Assembly (NCBI RefSeq): GCF_003711225.1
Contig: NZ_CP031030.1
Location: 620,001-684,000 of the forward strand
Direction of reading: 5' to 3'
Source: Runella sp. SP2
Lineage (GTDB): Bacteria; Bacteroidota; Bacteroidia; Cytophagales; Spirosomataceae
Length of the DNA: 64,000 nt
The notes beneath the pieces are model-generated. The model saw only the letters and a list, made by a program, of their open reading frames with translations, searched no databases and had not been told where the DNA came from. The position numbers were made by a program, and so were the translations under genes. Positions 29,267-38,182 of the stretch are shown piece after piece (position 1 is the stretch's first letter; each line of letters begins with the position of its first letter).

Positions 29267-29348
29267 CGATGTACACTTTTTATTTTTTTTCATTCCGACC
29301 AAGGACAGTGCCGCCCGTGCGGAAATTTAGCTTTTTGCTTACAGTTTC

Positions 29349-29407
29349 GTCGGGTTGTGAGCAACCCGACGCACGCTATTGTTGATTTGTGAGCAACCCG
29401 ACGCACG
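29349..29407. repeat. Dispersed palindrome family, tandem copies 2a and 2b
   Basis: GTCGGGTT-GTGAGC-AACCCGAC at 29349-29370 is a perfect 8-bp stem. A second, half copy (TTGTGAGCAACCCGACGCACG, 29387-29407) repeats its right side exactly. They lie between the HlyD and TolC genes. Confidence 0.75.
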
Positions 29408-29410
29408 TAA

Positions 29411-29440
29411 ATTTGCCCCTTGCGAATTTGCCCTTTGCCT
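29411..29440. repeat. TTTGCCCCTTGC-type intergenic repeat, copy 2
   Basis: Closely resembles 9284-9319 (ATTTGCCCCTTGCGAATTTG here). Located directly after the HlyD gene. Confidence 0.5.
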
Positions 29441-29444
29441 CTTT

Positions 29445-30806
29445 TTATTTTTTCTCCTTCTCTTCCATAGGTAAAATATCGCTGAGGTAGTCAGGCGGGA
29501 ACCCGTTGAGTTGGCGCCATACTTCCCACCAAATTGGGACGTCTTTGAGCATCACAAAACCATTCACCCCCGAACCAATGCGAAGCTGATCGGGCCATTT
29601 GTCGTTTTCGTTACCCTCGTGGTCTGACTTGATAAGGAGACGGTACTCCCCGTTTTTACTGTTGACGCGGTCAACAATGGCTACTGTTCCGCCAAAAGTT
29701 CCGACTGAAGTACCAGGCCAGCCCGAAAACTGTAACGCAGGCCATCCGTCAAATTCTAACCGTACGTGGCGGCCAGGTTGGATAAGCGATAAATCCATTG
29801 CTTTTATGTATAATTCGACTGCCAAGTCGGGTTTATCGGGTTGTAATGTTACAATGGATTCTCCCTCTTTGATTGTTTCACCAATCCCTGCTTTCAGGGT
29901 TTTGACGATATACCCATCTTGGGGAGCATGAACGACGTATTGTTCACGACGGATGCGGATATTTTCGTATTTGTTTTTAAGTTTTGATAATTCAGATTCT
30001 CCATCGGCGAGGCTTGACAAAGCTGAACTACGGTCTGAGAAAGATTTGGCAATATCTTTCTGATACTCAGCTTGGACAGAACTAAGCTCAATTCGGGCAT
30101 TGATGAGTTCATTGCGTGAAATAGCTAACTTCTGGCTTTGAGATACAACTTTTGCTTGGTCTTCTTGAAATTTTACACGGCGACTCTCCAGGTCCACCAA
30201 CGAAATCGTTCCGTCTTTGTACATGGCTTCGCCGCGTTCAAGGCGTTCTTTGGTTATATCAAAACCGCGAGTTATTGCGACAAGGTCAGCACTATCACTT
30301 CTTACTTTGAGTCCAGATTGGAGAAGTTTATTTCGAGTTTTTTCTAAGCTCAATTGAAGCCCTTGTCGTAATGCAGAAATCTGATTGTCTGTGGCTTGAA
30401 TTTTGGCATTATAAGCATTGATGGCCTCTTGTTTGGCTTGGATTTGCTCCTGTGTTCTGACGAGCACTTGGGGGTCAAAATAATCGTCTTTGATTTCGGA
30501 AATAGTTAAGAGTGTATCGCCTTTTTTAACGTAATCGCCTTCCCGAACGTGCCAATGTTGAATTTGTCCAGCTACGGCGTTTTGAATGTTTTGTGGTCGG
30601 TCTTTGGGCGTAAGTGCGGTGACGTAGCCTTTTCCGTTGATGTTTTGTTGCCATGGCAAAAACATCACCAGAACTAAAACAATGACAATACCCAAAATCC
30701 AGCGATACACAATTCGGGCAGTTTTGGGCGAATGGAGCGTATGAAGTGAGTTGACTTCGTTTTCGATGGCGGGTACATTGACCCGCTGTTTTGATATATT
30801 GAGCAT
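29445..30806 (-). CDS. HlyD-family periplasmic adaptor protein
   Basis: 453 residues from the ATG at 30806 (MLNISKQ), which begins 5 bp after the ABC gene stop; an upstream ATG at 30830 would overlap that gene. One membrane anchor (about residues 38-57, IVYRWILGIVIVLVLVMFLP), a lipoyl half-motif (GQIQHWHVREGDYVKKGDTL), a long coiled-coil hairpin (about 110-280), the second lipoyl half (VVHAPQDGYIVKTLKAGIGE), and a beta-barrel with RLEFDGWPALQFSGWPG. It bridges the inner-membrane ABC protein to the TolC channel. The HlyD_3/type I secretion adaptor fold is clear; the cargo is unknown. Confidence 0.9.
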   Translation of the reverse strand: MLNISKQRVNVPAIENEVNSLHTLHSPKTARIVYRWILGIVIVLVLVMFLPWQQNINGKGYVTALTPKDRPQNIQNAVAGQIQHWHVREGDYVKKGDTLLTISEIKDDYFDPQVLVRTQEQIQAKQEAINAYNAKIQATDNQISALRQGLQLSLEKTRNKLLQSGLKVRSDSADLVAITRGFDITKERLERGEAMYKDGTISLVDLESRRVKFQEDQAKVVSQSQKLAISRNELINARIELSSVQAEYQKDIAKSFSDRSSALSSLADGESELSKLKNKYENIRIRREQYVVHAPQDGYIVKTLKAGIGETIKEGESIVTLQPDKPDLAVELYIKAMDLSLIQPGRHVRLEFDGWPALQFSGWPGTSVGTFGGTVAIVDRVNSKNGEYRLLIKSDHEGNENDKWPDQLRIGSGVNGFVMLKDVPIWWEVWRQLNGFPPDYLSDILPMEEKEKK

Positions 30807-30810
30807 GGTC

Positions 30811-33006
30811 TTAGTTTTCGAGCGTTGCAACGTGCTTTAATACAGTTTTATAGGGGCCTTCGGCAAGTATTTGGCCTTCTTCCAAGACCACAACACGGTC
30901 ACAGGCACCCATGAATGCAGGGTCATTGGAAAGCACTACGAGCGTCCACTCATGAGAAGGGTCAGTCAAAAACTCAATGATTCGGATGCGTTCGCTGCGT
31001 TCTATTTGCCGAAGGGCATCGGTATATAAGAGCAATTTAGGCTGAGTGAGCAAACAACGTGCAAGGGCTATTTTGGTGACAAAACTCAGCGAGAAATGGC
31101 GCCCTCCCGAAATAATGGAGGTAGCAAGGCCATCGGGTAATTGGGCAATTTCTTCAGTAAGGTGTAATTTGTCTAAGGCATCTTTGACGCGTTCCAACGT
31201 AATTCCTGCCCGCCCCATGGTCAGATTTTCGAGAATAGTGCCGTCGAAAATTTCTTGGTTGGGAAAGTTCATACTCAGGTAGTTCCTAAGGGTGGTGATG
31301 TCTAAGTCGTGCATAGAAATCCCGTTGTAAATAAGGCTACCTTCATACTCAGTGAGTACCCCCGAAAGCAATTTTAGAAGGGTATGTTTTCCTGAACCGT
31401 TTTGCCCCGTCAAACAAACCCGCTCACCAGGTTGAACGTCCATCGAAATTCCTTTGATGGCAGGATGAGAAGCATCGGGATAAGTATAGCTTAAATTACG
31501 CGTTTTAAGCTCAAGTCCTTTGGGGAACTGAGTGGCTGAAAAACGAAAACCGCCTTCTTTTTCTAACGTTAAGTCCGAAACGTACCCCAATTTATCGACG
31601 GCAGTAAGAAGGTCAAAAACCACATCAATACTTAGAAGTAATTTTTCAACGGCCGCCGTCAACAAGACAATCACGATTTCGGAGGCTACGAACTGCCCCA
31701 GCGAAATTTGGCGGTTGACAAGCAGGTAGGTGCCCAAAATCAATAACCCACCGATGACAAGAACTTTAAATGCCAACGAATAGTAATAAAACCCTTTTAA
31801 GATTTTGAAGTGTTTGTTACGGTAGGTGAGGTAATTGGTCACGAGTCCGTCCATGCGTTGAATGGGGAGGTGGGTCGAACCTGCCGTTTTAAACGAAAAT
31901 AAGGTACTGGCCATTCCTTCAAGCCAAGCTACTACCCGATATTTATATTTTGATTCTTTAATGCTCGTTTCCATTCCCTTACGGCCATTGATGCGAATGA
32001 TGGCCAAGAAAATAAGAATGACAAACAAACTAAATGCAATAAAGAAAGGGTGGTAAAACGAAAGCAAAAGCAACCCAAAAATGATTTGTAATAAAGCAGC
32101 AGTGAGCTCAATCAAAAACTTTGGAAGCGATTTTTGGATGGTCAGGACGTCAAAGAAACGGTTCATAAGCTCCGTAGGATTGTCCTGGCGAAGGGCTTCG
32201 TATTTCAACCGCGGCACACGATAGGTGAACTCAAAAGCAGCTTTGGCAAAAATTCGCATTTGGAGGGTTTCGACCAAAGCTACTTGGATGATTTGCATAA
32301 TACCACTTCCGATAAGCCCTAAAACGACCAAGCCCATCAGTACATAAACGGAGCTAAACACCGAACCACTCGAAACCAAGCTAAAAATGGCTTGTACGCC
32401 TAATGGCAACACAAGGCTGATAAGCCCCACGACGACGGCATAAAAATAGATGTAACCAATGTCCTTGCGTTCGTTGCGCAGCAGACGCATTAATCGCTGA
32501 ACGGGACTGAGAATTTCGTTTTCGGTTTGACTTAGGGTGCTGTCGTCGCTCACCAAAGGTTGCATCGGAAATGCCGTAATGTACAGCACTTGTCCGTTTT
32601 TGGTACTATCCGATTGGTTTTCAAATACCAAAGGCGATAAGACTTCAGAGGAGCTGTGATGAGGACGATTTTCGATGATGGGGCTCCACTGAACGTTAGC
32701 ACCTTGGAAGTCTTTACCGACGATGACAGGGGTGAGTCCGAGATTGTGCTTTTCAAAATAAAGTACGGGATGGGTAGCCGATTCAATAAATGGAACAAAT
32801 TGATTCTTTGGTAAGCAATTAACGACCAACGTAAGGTTGTTGTGCCGCGCGCTTCGGTGAAGATCTTCAATAAACCGATGGATGTCGGTTCCTGAATATG
32901 AAGACGTTTGCTCGACTTGATCGTAAGTCGTTCGGTGGGTTACAACGGGTTGCCCAGTCGAAATGGCAAGTTGTTCTACAATTTGCCTTATATACTGCGA
33001 ATTCAT
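30811..33006 (-). CDS. ABC exporter with degenerate ATPase motifs
   Basis: 731 residues from the ATG at 33006. A soluble N-terminal domain (about 1-170, resembling a peptidase-C39-like fold without catalytic residues) is followed by a six-helix ABC transmembrane domain (about 185-470) and a nucleotide-binding domain. The ATPase motifs are altered: Walker A reads GQNGSGKHT (His541 after Lys540 where Ser/Thr is normal); the Walker B Asp position is Thr662 with Asp663 in place of the catalytic Glu (KLLLYTDAL); the H-loop His is Asn694 (LSNDP); the Q-loop Gln is not evident; the signature is ISGGR. The order with HlyD and TolC genes is that of a type I exporter. Either it works by a non-canonical mechanism, or needs a partner ATPase, or is a regulated pseudo-exporter. 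Confidence 0.85.
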   Translation of the reverse strand: MNSQYIRQIVEQLAISTGQPVVTHRTTYDQVEQTSSYSGTDIHRFIEDLHRSARHNNLTLVVNCLPKNQFVPFIESATHPVLYFEKHNLGLTPVIVGKDFQGANVQWSPIIENRPHHSSSEVLSPLVFENQSDSTKNGQVLYITAFPMQPLVSDDSTLSQTENEILSPVQRLMRLLRNERKDIGYIYFYAVVVGLISLVLPLGVQAIFSLVSSGSVFSSVYVLMGLVVLGLIGSGIMQIIQVALVETLQMRIFAKAAFEFTYRVPRLKYEALRQDNPTELMNRFFDVLTIQKSLPKFLIELTAALLQIIFGLLLLSFYHPFFIAFSLFVILIFLAIIRINGRKGMETSIKESKYKYRVVAWLEGMASTLFSFKTAGSTHLPIQRMDGLVTNYLTYRNKHFKILKGFYYYSLAFKVLVIGGLLILGTYLLVNRQISLGQFVASEIVIVLLTAAVEKLLLSIDVVFDLLTAVDKLGYVSDLTLEKEGGFRFSATQFPKGLELKTRNLSYTYPDASHPAIKGISMDVQPGERVCLTGQNGSGKHTLLKLLSGVLTEYEGSLIYNGISMHDLDITTLRNYLSMNFPNQEIFDGTILENLTMGRAGITLERVKDALDKLHLTEEIAQLPDGLATSIISGGRHFSLSFVTKIALARCLLTQPKLLLYTDALRQIERSERIRIIEFLTDPSHEWTLVVLSNDPAFMGACDRVVVLEEGQILAEGPYKTVLKHVATLEN

Positions 33007-33157
33007 GCGGTTTCTTGGATGGGTTGATAGTTGAAAAAGCAATAGACCGTTATATTTGTTCCAATATTAATTAATTCTAACTCAATTCTAATATAGGTCT
33101 ATTTTGGCAAACAAAGACGAAAATAGGACAATGAGGCATGTACATTTTGCTTTTCGT

Positions 33158-33880
33158 ATGACCATTTTGTTAAGAAATTGTTCTTTACTAAACTGGACTT
33201 TGGTAGGCATGGTTTTGACTTTTGGGATAAATTCTTGTACCTCTCCCTGCGACGATTGCGGAACTACGTTGAAAGGTAGTGAATTTTTCCCAATGGAGGT
33301 AGGGCGATTTGTGGAATATGACGTAAACGAAGTAGAAGTAGCCCTTGGGCGCCCAGCAGTGGTTCGGGCGTTTCAATGGAAAGAACAAGTGGCAGAAAGT
33401 TATCTTGACCCTGCGGGAGAGAAAGTGTATCGCATTGCTCGTTTTCGTCGAACACTGGAAGGCCAGTCGTGGACGCCAGATTCTACGTTTACGGTACGGT
33501 TAAAAATTGATTATGCAGTCCGCAACGAAAGTGGTCGAGAGTACGTAAAAATGGTATTTCCTCCTTCCGAAAAACGTTCGTGGAATGGGAATATTTACAA
33601 CAATTTGGGGGAAGATGAGTATGTACTAAAAGACGTAAATAAAGCGTTGAAAATAGCAGGAACTGCCTTTGACCGAACGGTAACCGTGGTTCAGCAAAAC
33701 GACTCGACGCTGGTGAATCAAGATAAACGGATAGAAACATACGCAGTAGGAGTGGGGTTGATTTATCGGGAACGAATTAATGTGCAATTTTGCTCATCCA
33801 CGCCTTCCTGCATTGGCAAGGCACAAATAGATTTTGGAACACGGCAGTTCGTTCGTTTTAAACGTGCAGGCGTAGAGTAG
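33158..33880 (+). CDS. Hypothetical lipoprotein
   Basis: 240 residues from the ATG at 33158, giving a lipoprotein signal peptide (MTILLRN, hydrophobic LVGMVLTFG, lipobox INSC). Longer starts at 33104 (TTG) or 33131 (ATG) are possible but put extra polar residues before the signal. The mature part begins TSPCDDCGTTLKGSEFFPMEVGRFVEYDVNE, resembling uncharacterised Bacteroidota lipoproteins of about this length, and is beta-rich. It is transcribed divergently from the ABC operon and would be anchored in the outer membrane or periplasm. No enzymatic motif is visible. Confidence 0.7.
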   Translation: MTILLRNCSLLNWTLVGMVLTFGINSCTSPCDDCGTTLKGSEFFPMEVGRFVEYDVNEVEVALGRPAVVRAFQWKEQVAESYLDPAGEKVYRIARFRRTLEGQSWTPDSTFTVRLKIDYAVRNESGREYVKMVFPPSEKRSWNGNIYNNLGEDEYVLKDVNKALKIAGTAFDRTVTVVQQNDSTLVNQDKRIETYAVGVGLIYRERINVQFCSSTPSCIGKAQIDFGTRQFVRFKRAGVE

Positions 33881-33943
33881 GTGGGAGGGTTGCTGATGTG
33901 GTGAGGGTTGCTGATGTGTGGTGAGGGTTGCTCACAACCCGAC
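33881..33943. repeat. Dispersed palindrome family, degenerate triplicate copy 3
   Basis: GGGTTGCTGATGTG occurs at 33887-33900 and 33905-33918, then GGGTT-GCTCAC-AACCC at 33925-33940 is a full palindrome of the family. The two incomplete copies suggest local slippage. Confidence 0.65.
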
Positions 33944-34014
33944 GAGAGAGTGTTGAATTTGGATTTCTAAGTGGTATTTACTAGAAAAAATAAATATATA
34001 AAAAACATATACAA

Positions 34015-35682
34015 ATGATTGACAATCAGAAGGGTAAATGGATTTTTGTGGCCGTGTTTACTTGGCTTTTTATGTGGGGTGGGATGGGGCAGGCGCAGAC
34101 CGCCAAGTACTTGGTTTTATTAAAAGACAAAACAGGTACGCCCTTTACGACTGACAAGCCCACGGCCTATCTGAGTCAGCGCTCGGTAGATCGTCGTTCG
34201 CGGCAAGGGATTGCGTTGACGTCGAGAGATTTGCCTGTCAATCCTAGTTATGTATCTCAAATTCGCCAAACGGGTGCCAAGGTTTGGTACACTTCCCGTT
34301 GGTTGAATGCTGTATTGGTTGAAGCAACCTCAGCCCAACTGACGGCAATTCGAGCGTTGTCGTCGGTGAAAGAGATTGAGTTTAACCGTGCCCTTCGTAC
34401 GGCTCGTTTGTCGGCCGAAAAACAAACCAATGCCACGCAGCAAAAATTTGGAATGGATGCTTTCAACTACGGAGCTTCGCTTAGCCAAATCCAAATGTTG
34501 GGTGTCGATGCCATGCACGACCAAGGCTACAATGGCAAAGGAATGCTGGTGGCGATTTTGGATGCAGGTTTTTTAAACTCCAATACCAACCCTGCTTTGA
34601 GTGCGTTGTTTACCGAAAAACGCGTAGTTACTACCTACGATTTTGTCAAAAATGAAACTAGCGTTTACGAAGACCATTCGCACGGAAACAACGTGTTTAG
34701 CATCATGGCAAGCTTTAAAGAAAATAGTTTGATTGGCCCAGCTTACGGAGCTTCTTATGCGTTGCTAAGAACCGAAGATGACAATAGTGAATCACGTTTG
34801 GAGGAAGCCAATTGGCTGATTGCTGCCGAATATGCCGACAGTTTGGGCGTCGATGTCATCAACACTTCATTGGGGTATAATCAGTTTGATAACGAAGCCG
34901 ATGACTATACCTATGCCGACATGAACGGTAAAACGACGCTCATTACACGGGCCGCCGATTGGGCAGCAGCAACAGGCATGATAGTGGTTGCCTCGGCGGG
35001 AAACGAAGGGGCGAGTGCGTGGAAATACATTTCAGCTCCTGCCGATGCTGACTCAGTATTGGCAGTGGGTGCGGTCGGCAGCACCAAAGCGTTGGCGTCT
35101 TTTAGTTCCATTGGCCCTTCAGCCGACGGGCGGGTTAAGCCTGATGTTTGTGCCCAAGGGGCTTTAACAGTACTTTCAAATCAAGCAGGTACGGTAACGG
35201 CGGGCAATGGAACGTCATATTCGGCTCCGTTGATTGCGGGCTTGGTGACGGCTTTTTGGCAATCGCAACCGCAACTCACGGCCATGCAAGTCATTGATTG
35301 TATTCGCCGAGCAGGAGATCGTTTTGCCAGCCCAACCCCTCAATTTGGCTACGGCATTCCCACTTTTGCGGCGGCAACGGAGGTAGCACGGGCCAAATAT
35401 CTGCCCATGGGGGTGGGTGGAAATAAGCCAACGGAAGCCATTGTATTTCCAAATCCATTGGAGAATGCCAATGCGTTACAGATTCAATGGGGAGCAGAAT
35501 TTACGGGGAAAAAAGTGGAAGTTGCACTAACAGACGTGGCGGGAAGAGTGTGGTTACAGCAGTCGGTCATGGCCAACGAACCATCAAGTAAACTAACCCT
35601 ACCGATGGCAATGCCTCAAGGGACTTATGTATTAAAAATGAACGATAACGAACGCGTGCGGGTTTTGAAAGTAATCAAATAA
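34015..35682 (+). CDS. T9SS-exported subtilisin-like (S8) protease
   Basis: 555 residues. Signal peptide (about 1-28, ending GQAQ), a propeptide-like segment (30-130), then the S8 domain with Asp183 (AILDAGF), His223 (HSHGNNV), oxyanion Asn330 (SAGNEG) and Ser401 (GTSYSAPLIAG), a complete catalytic set. The last ~85 residues (from FPNPLENANAL to VLKVIK) form a T9SS type A sorting domain. It is probably a secreted or surface-anchored protease of the subgroup common in Cytophagales. A 132-bp upstream region holds copies of the dispersed palindrome. The next gene starts 13 bp downstream, so they may be cotranscribed. Confidence 0.92.
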   Translation: MIDNQKGKWIFVAVFTWLFMWGGMGQAQTAKYLVLLKDKTGTPFTTDKPTAYLSQRSVDRRSRQGIALTSRDLPVNPSYVSQIRQTGAKVWYTSRWLNAVLVEATSAQLTAIRALSSVKEIEFNRALRTARLSAEKQTNATQQKFGMDAFNYGASLSQIQMLGVDAMHDQGYNGKGMLVAILDAGFLNSNTNPALSALFTEKRVVTTYDFVKNETSVYEDHSHGNNVFSIMASFKENSLIGPAYGASYALLRTEDDNSESRLEEANWLIAAEYADSLGVDVINTSLGYNQFDNEADDYTYADMNGKTTLITRAADWAAATGMIVVASAGNEGASAWKYISAPADADSVLAVGAVGSTKALASFSSIGPSADGRVKPDVCAQGALTVLSNQAGTVTAGNGTSYSAPLIAGLVTAFWQSQPQLTAMQVIDCIRRAGDRFASPTPQFGYGIPTFAAATEVARAKYLPMGVGGNKPTEAIVFPNPLENANALQIQWGAEFTGKKVEVALTDVAGRVWLQQSVMANEPSSKLTLPMAMPQGTYVLKMNDNERVRVLKVIK

Positions 35683-35695
35683 GAAAAAAGTTTAC

Positions 35696-36394
35696 ATGAA
35701 ACCACACATTAAAATCGACATTGTTTCGGACGTTGTTTGTCCGTGGTGCTACATCGGAAAGCGCCGTTTGGAAAAAGCCGTTGACCAACTCAAAGACGAT
35801 TATACGTTTGAAATCAGCTATTTGCCTTTTCAGCTTTCGCCCGATACGCCCCTGGAAGGAGAAAATATGAAGGAACGGCTTTCGGCCAAATTTGGCGGAG
35901 AAGAGCGTTTTTATGAATTGACCAACCAAGTGTCGAACGTGGCGGCGGGAGAAGGACTAGAGTTTGATTTGTTGAACCAATCAATTTCACCCAACACGCA
36001 CGGTTTGCACCGTTTGGTTTGGTTTGCCCAGCAAAAAGGCAAACAATTGGCGCTGGTAGAGGCATTTTTTAAAGCTTATTTTGAAGACCGTGTTAATCTT
36101 GCCAATGTCGAAAATGTAGTAGCAGTGGCGCAATCGGTAGGATTAGATGCGGAAGAGGTTCGTCAGTTTATTGCCTCTGATAAAGGAGCAGAAGAAGTGG
36201 ACCAACTTCTTTATCAAAACCGTTTGATGGGCGTGAGCGGCGTGCCGTATTATATCATCAACGACAAATACGCGGTGTCGGGTGCGCAGCCAACGGACTT
36301 GTTTTTGCAGGCATTGCCAGATATTGCGGTAAAAGCCCCCATTCAAGCCCCGACGCAAGGAGAAGCGTGTGACCTCGAAACGGGTGTATGCTAA
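35696..36394 (+). CDS. DsbA-family oxidoreductase, FrnE-like
   Basis: 232 residues with no signal peptide. CPWC (Cys15, Cys18) sits in SDVVCPWCYIGKRRLE, the FrnE signature, and the cis-Pro region reads GVSGVPYYIIN near residue 180. A cytoplasmic thioredoxin-fold protein likely to exchange disulfides or handle polyketide-like or stress substrates. It overlaps the following MFS gene by 7 bp and lies 13 bp after the subtilase. Confidence 0.9.
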   Translation: MKPHIKIDIVSDVVCPWCYIGKRRLEKAVDQLKDDYTFEISYLPFQLSPDTPLEGENMKERLSAKFGGEERFYELTNQVSNVAAGEGLEFDLLNQSISPNTHGLHRLVWFAQQKGKQLALVEAFFKAYFEDRVNLANVENVVAVAQSVGLDAEEVRQFIASDKGAEEVDQLLYQNRLMGVSGVPYYIINDKYAVSGAQPTDLFLQALPDIAVKAPIQAPTQGEACDLETGVC

Positions 36395-37512
36395 TGCCGC
36401 CTTTTCGCATTATTTCGTTTGCGTTGTTGCTAGTTACGTTGGCCGTCAATATCTCGATGCCACTTTTTCGGGTATATGCGGCTGAAGCGGGTTTAAGCAA
36501 CGGCCAAACGGCCTTGGTCTTGGCAGCGTACATCACAGGTATGCTGCCTTGTTACGTTTTTTTAGGAGGTATTTCCGACCGAATTGGACGTAAACCTGTG
36601 CTGATTGTCAGCGTTTTTTGTTCATTTTTAGCTACCCTCGTCATTACTCTTTTTCCCAATGTCACGGCTTTGGTTTTTGCTCGGATGTTACAAGGAATTG
36701 CCCTGGCGTTGAGTATGGGAACTGGTACCGCTTATTTAACAGAAGTGTTGTACCCTGACAAAAATGCCCCAACCAAAGCCGCTAATTTGGCTTCACTTTC
36801 TACGGCAATTGGTTTCAGCGGAGGTGCACTTGCCACAACTCTGTATTTACTTGTTGATTTTCAGCTTGTTCCGCCTACCTATTATTTGCTTTTGGGTACT
36901 ACTTTTATTGGGCTTATCCTTCTTATTACGTTGCCCAACCCCAAACCGATTGGTGGAAATATCCTTCGACTCCCGTATTTTCCCAAAGGCTCTTTCCCCG
37001 TCAACATGGCTATTGCGATTTGCTGGGCGGCAACGGGCACGGTCATTGCCATTATCCCAACGCAACTGGCAAAATTTAACCTGACGCCTTACGCGGGTTT
37101 TTGCTTGGTATTAATCAATTGGACGGGCGCTTTCTTGCAACCTTTTATTCGCAAAAACGACCCTAAACAATCCGTTCGCATTGGTTATGTGCTGGTGCCA
37201 TTGGGCTTTGGACTGGTGGTGTTGGGTAGTCATTTGGGGCAATTGTGGGTAATTTTGAGCGGGACAACACTCATTGGCTTGGCGGCTTACGGCTTTTCGT
37301 ATGTGGGAGGGCTGGCATTGATTGCCAACTACGGCGGAGTTCAACGGGCAAGGGCCGTGTCAGGCTATATGTTTATGGGGTACATCGGCTTCGGAATTCC
37401 AGCCATTTTTCTTGGCTACTTGTCTGACCACGTTGGAATTGTCAATGCCTTATTAGTGTTTGAAGTGGTGATTAGTGCTTTGACGGTTTATTTACTTCGT
37501 ATTTTTCGGTAA
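36388..37512 (+). CDS. MFS transporter
   Basis: 374 residues with about 12 membrane helices. The MFS motif A variant GGISDRIGRKPVLIVSVF lies between helices 2 and 3, and a related GYLSDHVGIVNAL near the C-terminal part. It starts inside the end of the DsbA gene (7-bp overlap; a second ATG at 36394 is also possible). An inner-membrane proton-coupled exporter of unknown substrate, likely of the drug-efflux type. Confidence 0.85.
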   Translation: MLMPPFRIISFALLLVTLAVNISMPLFRVYAAEAGLSNGQTALVLAAYITGMLPCYVFLGGISDRIGRKPVLIVSVFCSFLATLVITLFPNVTALVFARMLQGIALALSMGTGTAYLTEVLYPDKNAPTKAANLASLSTAIGFSGGALATTLYLLVDFQLVPPTYYLLLGTTFIGLILLITLPNPKPIGGNILRLPYFPKGSFPVNMAIAICWAATGTVIAIIPTQLAKFNLTPYAGFCLVLINWTGAFLQPFIRKNDPKQSVRIGYVLVPLGFGLVVLGSHLGQLWVILSGTTLIGLAAYGFSYVGGLALIANYGGVQRARAVSGYMFMGYIGFGIPAIFLGYLSDHVGIVNALLVFEVVISALTVYLLRIFR

Positions 37513-37605
37513 AAGATTATTTGAAAAAATAGTGGAAGAAATAGGGGGAAGGTGATTTTGAGTTGTCATCACTTCAAAGGTCTTAAAAACAACCTCTATA
37601 CAGCT

Positions 37606-38139
37606 ATGAAATTTTTAAGTATGCTTCTGGTAACAGGAGCGTTGGGTACTTTTTGTGCCGATGAAACGCCTTCAAAACTCCATTTTCCCGAGCCTCCGCG
37701 CACATCAAACCATTTGTTCTACATCCAACGGAGCAACAACACCAATACCGTCATGTACGAAGCGAATGTCGGTTCTGACAAAAAATTAGACCATGAAAGC
37801 CCAATGAACGTATATTGGATACGGTACGCCGAACGCGGGCAGCGCGAAGACCTCTCGACGCTTCAATGGCGGTTGGCGTATGGCTACAAACACCATTCAA
37901 CTCCTAGTGCTAACACCTACGAAATTTCCTTGAATGCGTTAAAAAAACGTCAAATTTGGGTGACGTACCAAGAGAATAAACCCGTGGCTATGACCCACAT
38001 CAATGGCCGTAAAGTGCTGTTACAGAAAGTGTTTGTGCAGTTAGCTAACAATGCGTTTATTCCAAAAGTAAAGTACGTAGAGCTTTTTGGGGTCGAAAAC
38101 GACAACCGTACCAAAGCGTATGAACGTATTGATATTTAG
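37606..38139 (+). CDS. DUF4833 exported protein
   Basis: 177 residues from the ATG at 37606, which gives a signal peptide (MKFLSMLLVTGALGTFC, possible lipoprotein Cys); the upstream ATG would add 18 polar residues. Family features are FYIQRSNNTNTVMYEANV, NVYWIRYAERGQREDLS, LAYGY and the ending VKYVELFG. Function unknown. A periplasmic beta-rich protein. It lies just before a sterol-desaturase-family gene, an association that may reflect membrane-lipid or envelope function (inference). Confidence 0.8.
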   Translation: MKFLSMLLVTGALGTFCADETPSKLHFPEPPRTSNHLFYIQRSNNTNTVMYEANVGSDKKLDHESPMNVYWIRYAERGQREDLSTLQWRLAYGYKHHSTPSANTYEISLNALKKRQIWVTYQENKPVAMTHINGRKVLLQKVFVQLANNAFIPKVKYVELFGVENDNRTKAYERIDI

Positions 38140-38182
38140 TGATTTCTTGTTTGATATTCCTCATTTTTAATTTGACATTCTA

